DNA from: Malaya genurostris
Taxonomy: Eukaryota; Arthropoda; Insecta; Diptera; Culicidae
Assembly (NCBI RefSeq): GCF_030247185.1
Contig: NC_080572.1
Span: 36,808,383 to 36,872,382, forward strand
Length of the DNA: 64,000 bases
Reading direction: 5' to 3'
Under the pieces are notes generated by a model. That model was not told where the DNA came from. It ran no database searches and saw nothing but the letters and a program-made list of their open reading frames with translations. Shown piece after piece: positions 9,340-44,785 of this stretch. The position numbers and the translations under genes were made by a program. The number at the start of each line of letters is the position of its first letter. Positions within the stretch are counted from its first letter, which is position 1.

Positions 9340-11036
9340 ATGAATGACGGAACCCTTTATAAATACTTACCGATACTATTATGTATACTTTCACTTCCGC
9401 TGTCTATGTTCCTGTGGATCGGAAATGTTGCTTATTCTAAAATGGCTAGAGATAATGAAGGTAATTGAAGGAAGCTCATCAGTCTAGAAAAACAAGTGAA
9501 ACTCGATAGTCCCACGATAAAAGGGCCTAACTGCAAATGAGAGCCTCGCTTTGTTTAATTTCTCTTTTGATTATTACGGAGCTATTACTGCAACTTTTTG
9601 AAAATTCCTAATATACACCACTATTCTGAATTTCGAATCGGATTATTTCGAACGAATGTAAAAAATTTGCATTCTCTAATTCGATCGAGTGATTCTTTTG
9701 TATGGAAAACTCTAACTCGATCGAGATGCAGAATGCAAAATTTTACATTCGATAGAAACAATTCGATTCGATCGAAATACATAATAGAGGTGATAGATCG
9801 AAAGCTTGTAGTTTTATCTTGAAAGATTTGCGAAGAGTATGGCGTCAAATATAAATTCAAATCGGTAAAAAGGAAAAGTAAACAAGAAGATACCTTTTTT
9901 TAATGCTGTGTTACTAACGTCACGGGCTAAGGCCAGTGATGGCTCATCTCGTCCGTTTATTGTTAGATTATTTTCGATTCAGAACGAGAAAAATCTTCCT
10001 TCCTCGAACAACAAATACACCAAATGTCGTCGTACTAGTGCAAAACAACATGCACACACGCTGAGAGCTTCACCGGAGGTGAATCTTTCATTTGCAGTTA
10101 GACTCTTTTGTCGTGGGACTATCAAACTCATAAAATAAAATTATTGTTCTTTCAGAAAGTGTTATTCCGCCCACACGATGGTTGTTTTCCATCTTAACTC
10201 CAATTTTATTGATGGTGTATGGATTAAAACGAAAAGGAGTCAACAAATCAGGTGCTGGTTTAGGTCTATTCTGCTCCATAATTTTGTCGATTTCGTCCCA
10301 CGCGTACTTTGCCTGCTTGGCAACGTTTTTCTTCACGTCAAGCCGCGCAACGAAATTCAGAAGCCATTTGAAACGTAAATTGGAAGAAGAATTTCGGGAT
10401 GGAGAGGGCCAACGTAATTGGGCCCAAGTTATCTGTAATGCCGGTATGCCCACACAGTTAGCTTTATTGTATCTGTTGGATTGTGGCTATGGCGAGCGAC
10501 CAATCGACTTCATGCAACTCTACAGGTCCAGTTGGCTTAGTATAGGAATAATGGGTTCGTTTGCATGTTGCAACGGAGATACCTGGGCCAGCGAACTAGG
10601 GACCGTACTCGGTCGAAGTGATCCATTTTTAATAACCACCAGAAAGCGAGTTCCACGAGGTACCAATGGTGCAGTTTCTCCGATGGGACTGCTAGTCAGC
10701 TTCTTAGGCGGAGCAGTGGTTGGAATTGCATATTATTTAACAATCCGATATACTGTTGATTCGAAAATCTATTCACACAGTCCGAACCAATGGCCAATTA
10801 TAGTTTTCGGTGGCATTGCTGGTTTGCTAGGTTCAATTGTTGATTCGATATTGGGGGCTACGGTGCAGTACTCTGGAATAAATACCAGTGGAAAGATCGT
10901 GGAGCGCCCTGGAAAGAACGTGCGCCACATTTCCGGAGTGAGAATTCTGGACAACCACAGCGTTAATCTGATTAGCAGCATTATTACCGGACTTATTATG
11001 CCAAGCATAGCGATGCAATTTTGGGATTTGCTATAG
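9340..11036 (+). CDS. TMEM19: TMEM19 homologue (DUF92 integral membrane protein), two exons
   Basis: Exons 9340-9460 and 10156-11036 join across a GTAATT donor and TTCTTTCAG acceptor, with codon GAA split after its first base. The product is 333 aa, against ~336 aa for human TMEM19. The start MNDGTLYKYL leads straight into a first membrane segment (about residues 10-31). Further segments lie near 50-63, 73-100, 165-180, 215-235, 255-275 and 310-330. Family landmarks are GQRNWAQVICN, GDTWASE (181-187), TTRKRVPRGTNGAVS, QWPIIVFGGIAGLLGSIVDS and ARHISG-like VRHISG. The family is related to bacterial and plant DUF92 proteins including the VTE6 phytyl-phosphate kinase, but the animal protein's reaction is not established. 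A polyadenylation signal AATAAA sits at 11140-11145. The intron carries a MITE. The gene is convergent with SAP130. Confidence 0.95.
9505..10123. mobile_element. MITE in TMEM19 intron 1 with 6-bp duplication
   Basis: Inverted ends of about 38 bp begin GATAGTCCCACGA and TAACTGCAAATGA follows about 14 bp inside each end. They are flanked by a 6-bp direct repeat AAACTC (9499-9504 and 10124-10129). It is 619 bp long. Inside, 9690-9795 matches 21225-21330 and 9907-9955 matches 5489-5535, so it is built partly of other repeats. There is no transposase. Confidence 0.8.
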
Positions 11037-12305
11037 AATACTGCAGAGTATCTCTTATGGGCAATTATAGTTATTCAATAGTTTATAGAATTAGGTCTCA
11101 GAATCTTTTTACAATAGCTATAAAAGTATTTTTAAGACAAATAAATGTTTTTAAACCTTTGGAAACAAATTAGATTGAAAGTTTTTGAAAGAACTTTCCT
11201 TCGTATTGTTGAGCTCATTTTTTCCATATAATTTGATTTATTTGAAGTTTCAGTAATTAGTTAGGCGATAGCTGGAAACACTATAGACATGACGATCGAA
11301 TTTACATTCGAAATAATTGGTTTTCTTTTAATGAAATAAAACTCGTATCTTATTATTAATTTTTTTCAAATAACTTCTACTTAGTAACACACTACGTACG
11401 CATTGACGAGAGGAAATCGAGAATTTTCAACACAGTTCCATATTTCCACTATTTCATAATAGTAATCCATATTACTGACTGTCCAAACAAATACTGTAAC
11501 TTCAGCGAGAACCTGTACATCTTCAATTCGTCTCTCTATTGCAAAATCTGATTAAAATATTCCCTTCACTGTAGTATTATTAGAAAAAAATCGTTAGTTC
11601 AGCAAACGATAAAATCACTTAATGCAACAAAAGAAATTTAAGAATACTCCGCTTAACTTCTGGGAATTCTACTTTTTATGACACCAGGACACTAACTCTA
11701 ACAGCACTTTACCGCGTATAGATTATATTGTAGTAGATATTCTCGCCAATTTGAGACATGTACTATTTGTAATGCTGGAGTAAACAGACTTGAAATTTCG
11801 ACTTATTTAGCTGGGTCCATTTTTTCATTTTTCATCGCTTTTTATCAATACAACTTAAACAAGTTATTGCACTTACAACTAGTACAAACACTTCAAGAGA
11901 CTGTTGCTATTATTTTTGAGTTCGCTCGTGACATAACCAGAAAGCTTAAAAAATATATGAAATCATCATTAAAGAACTCTGTATTCCTTGCTGTCATCCT
12001 GTTGGAAAAGCTTGATTTATCATCTATACTTAAACAACATATGCAGGCTATAAATCAACGGATTTACACTACTGTACAGATTTATAGAAACAAAATACTG
12101 CATTAGCATAGTTTTTTTTTGTTACATTTACAGCATTTTCGTTACCAACTTAAAACTAGATACGCACTCTATTCGGATAAGTTAAAATTCATTCTACAAT
12201 TTATCTTATCAGCACAATCAAGTTGCACTTTCTAGACGCAAGACAGAAAACAAAACCAAAAGTCCTATGTACAACGGGATCCTTCACCTCTTGTAGTTAC
12301 TTAAT
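11037..12305. other. Convergent intergenic region between TMEM19 and SAP130
   Basis: Holds the TMEM19 3'UTR with AATAAA at 11140 and, from the other side, the SAP130 3'UTR. No other gene, tandem array or terminal-repeat element is visible; the frame at 11867-12106 has no recognisable content. Confidence 0.5.
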
Positions 12306-36320
<24,015 letters not shown>

Positions 36321-37638
36321 TGTGGAGAAGTACAGTTCTTCCTTTATATGTTCAAAGCTTTAACTTTTTTCAGCCACGACTTCAACTACACTTAATATTC
36401 ACTTCTCCGATATTATTTCATTTACACGCGCAATTATTCACTACTTTGATAATATTGATTTGTTAGGTTTATTTCACCTGAAATGTGAATCGTTTTTCAA
36501 CTCTGACTACTTTTAAGAATTCTCAACCTGTGATAGCCACCAAATATTTTTTTCGAAGCACTAAAGCGGGCCATGGTCAACTGAGTAAAACTGATTTTTG
36601 TTCAATGAACTTATGGAAAAATTGGTGTGTCACGGAACTAAACAGATTCAACAACCATAAGCAAGAAAATTCTTGTCGACCAGCTGCTTTCAGCGTAATC
36701 CTAAGGCCAACGCAATGCCAGCAAGTCTGATGATCAGCTTTTTCCTATGCAGAGTTTCGACGATTTTACTAGCAAATCTCTAACAGAAAGATGATTTCTT
36801 TGACGAAACGGCAACCTTCAATTATCGTACTGCACTTTTACGTTAATTTTTAGTAAGTAGCTCCAAATATGGGCTTGATTTTTGCCAAAATATGCGCACT
36901 CTGCAAATACAAACGCGCTTTTCACACGATTTAGATACGAAATATTTTTTCAATCACTCAACCTTTCCTACTCTTACTGCAACAAACTCGCACAAAAACT
37001 ATCCGCTTCTTGTTGTTGTTCTTTTTCATTCGTTATGTGCAAGCTTATAAATTTCCCATCCAGGGTAGCACTGGGATAATGCGCGCCATTAAAGAAAAAG
37101 GGAAGTTTTATGACGTTTGAACCACACGAAGATTTAAAAACAAGTGCATTATTAGTTAAAGCGAACAAGTTTCTCATGTACACTCGAAAAAATCAATACA
37201 AACTGTTCACTTTGCACATTACAGATTGTCTTGTCTATAAATGATAGTTCTCGCGTTTTTTTTGTGATAACAGCCAATAAAACTCCTATGAACGTTCACT
37301 TTGAAAAGGAATTTTGAAAGTCATAACAGTAAATGATAGAGAAAAGTCGTCTAGTGTTAAAATCAATACATAATTTTTATAGCTCGCCTGCAATTTCCTT
37401 TGAAAGAGGTTGTTGAAAATTGGCTTTTTGGTCATTATCACAAAAAATCCTGTAGATAACGATAAAAACGCATTTTGGTAACACTTCTGTAACTAGTAAA
37501 TGTGTATCGTTGCACTGATTAGTCTTAAGCGTTCAATTACATCGGAATACAACAAGATGTGATGTTAATATAGTCAAATGAACGTTCAACGGATATAATA
37601 CAAAATAATTTAGCCTCTATCATGTTCAGTAGTATAAG
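36321..37638. other. Upstream region of Sap130 (5'UTR and presumed promoter)
   Basis: No coding exon, no terminal-repeat element and no clear core-promoter motif could be supported. Small frames on both strands are unrecognisable. Confidence 0.4.
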
Positions 37639-38769
37639 CAAAGATAAACTCAAGAGGAAGTAGCGTATTTTATCATACATATTCCGCACGTTCGAGAAGT
37701 CTTACTTTTCAGTGTGCTTTCTGATTCTCGTATCCTAACAATACTTTTAACCTTTTGCCAGTTCAATATATTTCAAACAAATACAAATATTAAATTCAAA
37801 TATAAATACGTCAATTACAACTACTTGTTCTATTTAAGAAAATCAATGAACCCAGTCCGTTGCTCACTCGTGGCACTTTGTTTCCTCGCGTTATCTCGAT
37901 GGCGGTAAAGTCGTTTCTTTTGGAAGTGTTGACATGATTCCAGATGTGGTAACAAATAAGAGCCCTCGATGAGCTCGGTTCACTGTCAGTTTCAGTCTTT
38001 TGAAGCGAAATAACAAGCGTCTGATAGCTAGATGAATCATAACTATGGCAATGATTGTTTATGTTTGAAAAAATATCAAGTTACATTATGAACGATATTA
38101 AGCAATTTTGCTTCATATCCTGTGATTCTTACAATAAGAAAGTAAAAACTACTTATAACCATTGCTAGAATTTATTTAGTTTGTTATTTCCTCATCTCAT
38201 GAAGCATTAAAGTCGGTTGAGGCAAGAAATCATAATGTGCTGAATGTAAACATATGTTTGATTCTTTCGTAACTTGTACTGTTTCCATGGAATTTTGTCG
38301 GAGCTAGTCGACGCTTATTAACGGAGGGTCAATAAAATTACATTATTACTGAATTTAGGACTATTCACACATTTCAGTTCCGTGACGGTTCAGTGAAAGT
38401 GCCTTCAGTGCGCCGTCAGTGTTCTTTTTTATCGGTACCCTTCCGTTCCGTTTCCGTGCTGTTTCCGTTCCGGCACAGCCAATGCAATGACATACCGACT
38501 TCAGTGAAAATGAAAAATATCGGTGACGACGAATTTGAGTTTGCCGGACGGACGCGACACTGACGGCGAGCTGCACTGAAACGGCACTGTGCTGGATAGG
38601 TGTGAATGCGCGCATAGAAAACGAATGAAATAATATCAGTATCCGTGCACGGTGTTGTGCCGGCACTGAACCGGACCGGATATGTGTGAATAGTCCTTTA
38701 ACTGGTTCACGATTACTGACCCAACATTTTTCATTTTTGGGACATTGAAAGCTTGAGTTTATTTTTGGT
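37639..38769 (-). mobile_element. Family-2 element with two insertions
   Basis: Starts CAAAGATAAACTCAAGA and ends GAGTTTATTTTTG, flanked by GTATAAG (37632-37638) and GTGTAAG (38770-38776), a 7-bp duplication with one mismatch. Relative to 26339-26857 it has about 310 extra bases after the left end (37656-37968) and the 339-bp MITE at 38358-38696. Confidence 0.82.
38358..38696. mobile_element. 339-bp MITE with TTTA duplication
   Basis: Ends GGACTATTCACACAT and its complement, flanked by TTTA (38354-38357 and 38697-38700). The uninterrupted family-2 copies at 1-214 and 26339-26857 show the empty site. The interior is unusually G+C-rich for the window, with CAGTGCCG/CGGCACTG-type inverted segments. 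Confidence 0.85.
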
Positions 38770-39890
38770 GTAAGTGCTAAGTGTTATACAAGACATATTT
38801 TATATCTCAATTATTCAATTATTCAAGTAAAGGATTTATTTCAATAAACATTAAGTTTTGAAAGAAAAGTGTGCTTATTAAAACCGACGTATAAACCATT
38901 TCCTTCAAATATTTGGTTAAAACTGTTTAAGTTACCTATTAATAATGGTACTGTGTCTTGCTATTGATCAGAAGCAATAAAAATTAAAAAGAAAAAATCT
39001 ATTTTGAGATTGTGGAGCGCTTCAAAATTAGTTCGCAAGGGGGTTATGGTATACTGTGAAAATGAACTTCCGCGCAAAAGTACAACATATATAGTTTGTT
39101 TAAATAAGAACGCCAAATAACTCACTAAATCCGCTGAACGTGGCACGGATTAATCATGCTAGCAGGACTATTGCTTTAGCTTCATTGGCTAAATTTTAAA
39201 ATCCCATCTAAATATATCTTGTCAAAACTCATTTTATTGTTCTGTTCTCTCTCTCTCTTTCTCTCTTATGGTGTGCATAATTAACGTCAAGCACTAAATT
39301 TCGATTAATAAGACACAAAAATGTAACCAAATTTTTGAAATATTTCTTGTAGCACTTCGGAAGATACGCTAACGATATCGGCTTCAATTACTAATCCATG
39401 ATCGTTCATAACATTTAAAAACACGCTTTGTTTATTCTTTATACATCGAATTGCTTCACACATCGCATTTCCATAGTTCCCGATTTTATGGAATGGGGAT
39501 TATGGATTTTATCGATTTTCCGTCACTGAACAGATTAATATTTGCATGAATAGTAGTAAGAGTATTGGCAAGAAAATAAGCTTCACACATCGCATTTCCA
39601 TAGTTCCCGATTTTATGGAATATTTTAAGCTTGCAAACACGGGTTCCGTCACTGAACAGATTAATATTTGCATGAATAGTAGTAAGAGTATTGGCATGAA
39701 AATAAGTAAAATGATACATTATTTAAAACAAATGTTCCTGAACGACCATTTACATTCTTTAATGTTTTTTATTTGGAGCGCACGTAGACGAAGGTGATTT
39801 TGTAGCAACCAGCGAAGTGTTGTTCGGAAAAAAAGATTTTTTCTATCATTTCCAAGGGGACGTTCAATACCTTGGTAACTGAAGGTAAAT
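38770..39890. other. Non-coding interval
   Basis: Contains a CT microsatellite (39244-39265) and the tandem duplication at 39453-39715. GGTAAAT at 39884-39890 is the duplication of the next element. No gene. Confidence 0.5.
39453..39715. repeat. ~127-bp tandem duplication
   Basis: Two adjacent copies of CTTCACACATCGCATTTCCA through CCGTCACTGAACAGATTAAT to AGAGTATTGGCA, about 126-129 bp apart and almost identical except for a ~25-bp middle segment. It explains the paired frames on both strands here. Confidence 0.85.
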
Positions 39891-40322
39891 CACAGACTAA
39901 CAGACATGACATTATGAGATTAGTTTTTATTGTGTTGGTAATTTTCATCCGAAATTAAGTGGCGGTAGACCAGAAGCAAGTAAATCTTGTAACAAAACGG
40001 GTTCGATTTTGTATTGCGTTGGAGGATGAAAAGTAGCACAATTATGTATATAGTTTTGGTAATATGTATTAAATCTGTATCCTGCATGAAATTCGCATGG
40101 ACGTATACGAATCAATACATTACAGGTAATTCTGTATAAATGGCAACTCCGTTGGTAAATGAAAAAAATAAACACAGTCTAGATGACAGACAGGATGTTT
40201 TTGATAGGGTAACGTGGCGACATCATGACATATGCGAGTACTGTCCCAACTAAAGGAACATTCGAAATGACCGTTAAAATGATTGAAGAATTTAATTTGA
40301 GTGTCCTGTCTGTTAGTCTGTG
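39891..40322 (-). mobile_element. Family-1 MITE, internally deleted
   Basis: 432 bp, both TIRs present, perfect 7-bp duplication GGTAAAT (39884-39890 and 40323-40329). Lacks about 286 bp of the reference interior on its left side. Confidence 0.93.
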
Positions 40323-40656
40323 GGTAAATCTCTTACGAACACTTTTTATTCCGATTTTTCTTCGGAGTGTCTGATCGTGTCGTCAATTTTAGCCATGATT
40401 AATCCAACGTTTTTCGTAAACACTTTTTCGAGTTTGCTTTAAGAAGATATTTTCAATGTTCACTATTTCCTTCTTCTGACAGAAAATATTAGAACACACA
40501 TTCTTGTAGCTTATAAAGTTCATGCTTTTGTTTAGTAGGCCAAAATCAATCATTTTACTTCGTAAGTTATATAAAAATATGATTATAACTGGAATGTCGC
40601 AATAACAAAATATAATAACAATGTATACCCAATATGTTTTACCACATTTCTCGTTT

Positions 40657-41296
40657 TTGCCTTTCTCATATAGAAAGGTTATGCAATCACTGTGAAAACC
40701 GAATTTTGAACCGAGGCCCGGAGGGCCGAGTGTCATATACCATTCGACTCAGTTCGTCGAGATCACAAAATGTCTGTGTATATATGTGCGTATGTGTGTA
40801 TGTAACGTTTTTTTTTGCACTAACTTTGCTCGGAGATGGCTGAACCGATTTTCACCAACTTAGATTCAAATGAAAGGTCTGTGGTCCCATACAAAATTGC
40901 TGAATATTATTTGGATCCGACTTCCGGTTCCGGAGTTATGTGATAAAATGTGCAAAAAAATGAAAATATGTGTTCTAACTTTTCTCATAGATGGCTCGAC
41001 CGATTTTCACAAACTCAAATTCAAATGAAAGGTCCTTCGGTCCCATACGTAATTCCTGAATATAGGGTAAAGTGTGTTAAAAATTTTATACTATCACTGA
41101 CAAGGGCGAAAACCCGTGAAAAGTTTTCTAAATCGACCTCAAATCTTCTCCAATAGATAGTTTTTATCAGTAAAGGTCAAACAAACCGATTTCGTTATTC
41201 TTTTATGAATCGAAGACAATTATTTTGAGGAATACCACAGTATTATATATGATAGTATGATTGATATGAGAAAGGCATCATTACACCACTAGGTGG
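40657..41296 (+). mobile_element. Family-3 element
   Basis: Starts TTGCCTTTCTCATATAGAAA; carries GGCCCGGAGGGCCGAGTGTC, a TGTG-rich stretch at 40770-40805 and two AGATTCAAATGAAAGG-type blocks. Ends ATATGAGAAAGGCATCATTA, then CACCACTAGGTGGA. Its last 150 bp take part in the tandem duplication below. Confidence 0.75.
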
Positions 41297-41796
41297 ATTA
41301 AAACAGTTTTTTTATTTAAAAGATATTTTATTCAGGCCTCTTTGCGTACAAGCTATACGTGGCCGATTGAGCCGATTTAAAAAAATATTTTTTTGTATTG
41401 CAACTCGTTGTCACCCTTTTTCTAGGGGGAGAGAAGCTTCCATTTCCCTCCTGCGAGGATTAAGATTAATCTTCTCCAATAGATAGTTTTTATCGGTAGA
41501 GGTCAAACAAACCGATTTCGTTATTCTTTTATGAATCGAAGAAAATTATTTTGAGGAATACCACAGTATTATATATGATAGTATGATTGATATGAGAAAG
41601 GCATCATTACACCACTAGGTGGAATAAAGCAGGTTTTTTTTATTTAAAAGATATTTTATTCAGGCCTCTTTGCTTACAAGCTTTACGTGGCCGATTGAGC
41701 CGATTTAAAAAAAAAATTTTTGTATTGCAACTCGTTGTCACCCTTTTTCTAGGGGGAGTTAGGAAGAGGAGCTTCCATTTCCCTCCTGCGAGGATA
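41145..41796. repeat. 326-bp tandem duplication spanning a family-3 end and a LINE 3' end
   Basis: CTTCTCCAATAGATAGTTTT starts both units (41145 and 41471). Each contains the family-3 right end, then an antisense LINE 3'UTR (AAAGATATTTTATTCAGGCC) and CATTTCCCTCCTGCGAGGAT. The units differ at only a few positions, so the duplication is recent. Confidence 0.85.
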
Positions 41797-43467
41797 AAGG
41801 GGCACTTTGTTCGTGGCTCGTCTCGTCATCCATTGCCGCATCGGTGGTATTGTCACAGACTAACATACAGAACACTCAAATTGGATTCTTTAATCATTTT
41901 AAAGGTCATTTCGAATATTCCTTTAATAATTTAAATGTCATGATGGCACCAGGCTACCCTATCAGAAACATCCTCTCTGTGTTTATTTTTTCATTCACTA
42001 ACAGAATTGCCATTCATACAGAATTACCTGTAATGTATGGATTTGTATACGTCCATGCGAATTTCATGCAGGATACATATGTAATACATATTGCCTAAAC
42101 TATATACAAAATTGTGCTTACTTCCCATCCCAATACATAATCGAACCCGTTATATTACAATATTTAGTTGCTTCTGGTCTGCCGCCACTTAATTTCGAGT
42201 GAAAATTACCAACACAATCGAAAATAGTCTAGATGAACAACGTTGAGAAAAATAAATGGTTACCTTCCAACATCGCTAAAAAAGTTAAATATATTATCAA
42301 CGTAATCCAATAATTTATTGTGACGATTCATTTTCAAATATTATGATGAAATCAGGCATCCCTGCAATCAGCTGATCGTTGTTGACAAACGAGGGGGAAC
42401 CAACTAGTAAAAAAACTTTTACATAACACAAGGGGTGTACCGATAGTAAATAGTTCGCGCAGTACAATATAGGTGGAACTAGTGCATCACGAAAATTTAT
42501 ATTAATAAAAATTTACTCATACTGTCATGTCTGTTAGTCTGTGGTATTGTTGTTGATTTCCGTCTTGAGTTCGTTGCTAGTTGCTGTGAACGCGCCTTGT
42601 TGTACATTGGTTGCAGTTGCTGGTTGGTTGGAGGGTAAGTTGTTAACTGCAACTGGTGTACTTTGTTCTATAGGGGATACTGATGGTTTCGTTGAAGGGG
42701 ATGCTTTTTTGTTGTTGGTGGCTGTCACAAGTGTACTGGGGTTCGTTGGGGTTGGTGTGAAGGAAGCACCGCTATCCTTTGGTGTAGTTGTCTCCTTGTC
42801 CAGTTTATCACATGACTTACCGTAGTGAACAGCTTTTTGGTAATATTGACATGTGGCCATCTGATTGTCATAGGTAACAAGTGATTTGAACGGGATTCTT
42901 GTATCCCGACCGAAAGTCACATAAAAAGGTATAGGCCTCTTCAAGCGCATGCGTAACAAACGTACGCCTTTTAGAATACCGGGGATAAAGTTCTTCCACT
43001 TTTCTTTTTCAAAGAAAGAGAATCGCTCCGTATTGGGACATAGTTTAAGGATCATAAGGATCGATGACGTTTTAGGGAAGATCATGCACACGCACTTCTA
43101 TAGCACTATCTTCCATATATACTGGAATGTTGTACTTATTGTTTTCGTGCTCTACATTGTGCACATTGTTATTGTCTTCTGCGAATTGAAATGCTTCCAA
43201 CTTTTCATGAAATTGAATGTAAACAACATTATTTGTCTTATTGCATTGAAATAAATGCACACGTTTAATGTCAATATGCATTTGCTCTTTAGGCAAACCT
43301 TTAAGTTCTCTTACTTTCGATACACTGAGCTTCCATTTTTGTGGACAATAATTAAATCCTGTTCATTCATATACATACCAACACTCTTGATATATTTTTT
43401 TAATTGCTCACCACACTCCCTCACACCAAAAAGCCTTGTTGAGCTCCCTGGTAATGGACGCAACTAA
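41633..43467 (-). mobile_element. ORF1-only LINE relic (gag-like protein with degenerate zinc knuckle)
   Basis: The minus strand reads, from about 43467, a diverged gag-like domain (IKRVHLFQCNKTNNVVYIQF), KGVRLLRMRLKRPIPFYVTFG, a zinc-knuckle remnant ATCQYYQKAVHYGKSC (second Cys replaced by Tyr), a Thr/Pro/Asn-rich tail, and after the family-1 insertion DDETSHEQSAPLSSQEG with a stop near 41770. A 3'UTR with AATAAA and an A-rich tail follows by 41633. A frameshift near 43075 breaks it. No reverse-transcriptase frame lies between ORF1 and the tail, so it is a gag-only element like those known in mosquitoes. Confidence 0.75.
41854..42543 (+). mobile_element. Family-1 MITE inserted in the LINE ORF1
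   Basis: 690 bp, both TIRs (left with a few changes, CACAGACTAACATACAGA), perfect 7-bp duplication GTATTGT (41847-41853 and 42544-42550). The interrupted LINE reading continues on both sides, giving the order of events. Confidence 0.93.
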
Positions 43468-44785
43468 TCTCAGTTCATTAACACTGGCAAAATTTTAATA
43501 CTAATAATAAAACAATTGTTAAACATTACATAATTGCTGCTTTTTAGCACATTCAACGGAAGTTTCAGGAGGTTAATTAATAATTTTTAACGTAGCCTGT
43601 ATTTGGTATTTGGTCTTGGCATTTGAGTTTAGAACAACAGCAAGGTGACCGTTTTGCACGGTACCTTTGTTCCATCTGATCATACATATTCATGTTCGCG
43701 CTCTTTGATGTTTCTGTTAATAAGCATACGTTTCTTCATATCAACTTATCGAAGCACGGGCAGACAAATCCAAGGAAAACCCATAAATCAAATTTTATTG
43801 TGTTTGCAACAATCAACCTTTATTGACGATTTTGGTTTGTTAAACGTAGCTTGAAACGAAACGAATTGTGAGGGAATCGAACAAATAAAAAATAAAAGAA
43901 CATACCATCTGCTGACTAATCCGAAATTTCGTTATCATCATTTTCTTCATATCACAGAATGGATTCGTTGTGGTACGGCTCAAAATACTCGAGTAATGAA
44001 AAATCGTTTAACAAAGTTGTATCGCCAGTTTCTCTATTTTGGATTTCGTATCCGTTGTCATCATACTTGTCATTCTCAGAGCAAATTCAGCAGTTAAAAG
44101 TTCTATATGGAAGATCTAGAACAGAAACTGGAACAAACGTGATTTTACAATATAACTAATAGTCTGTTAAGAAACGTTAAAGAAAGGGTTTGTTTATAAT
44201 CCATTTTAGCATAACCCGCATAATTAAAAATGACAACTGGTATAGTTCAAATTATATAAAAATCCTTTGTGTTGCGGTAACCTCATTTGTAATGGCCTGT
44301 GTTTGATTCAACAATGAACACGGTTTTTGCTCAATTACTGGTCGATAAATCTGAACTAAACTGATTTGTTGTTGCAATATAGTATATGGTTATTTAATAA
44401 TATAACAAAGAACAGACGTTTAAAAGTTATGTTAGGAACAAAGATGCCATTTATACAGATTTATCTGGATTAAACAGATTTCGTGCAGAATACAGATTTT
44501 CTAAACTCAACACAGATGTATACAGGTTTAAAAAAAAAGAAGAAGAACTAATTGATTTTATTTTCTTCTGAGCTCTCTTTGGTAGCAGTGACGAGATAAA
44601 AGTTTCGTGATCAATGGACGAAGCACAAATCGATCTGAAAATTTTAAAATGGTGTTGGTATTTGAAGTTGAGTGCTGAGATCCCACAGCAATTTACTAAG
44701 TCAACATTTTGAAAGTATATGAAATTGAAATATATTATATTTTGTTGATTCCGATTGTTGATGTAAAATTGCAAACATTTAATCT
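43468..44785. other. Non-coding interval
   Basis: A+T-rich with no recognisable frame. A CAGATTT/AATACAGATTTTCTAA segment at 44450-44530 resembles 2985-3045. Frames at 43645 and 44451 are not supported. Confidence 0.4.

Noticed and set aside
42541..42825. Plus-strand 94-codon frame (MVLLLISV...)
   Set aside because: Antisense of the Thr/Asn-rich tail of the LINE ORF1 protein.
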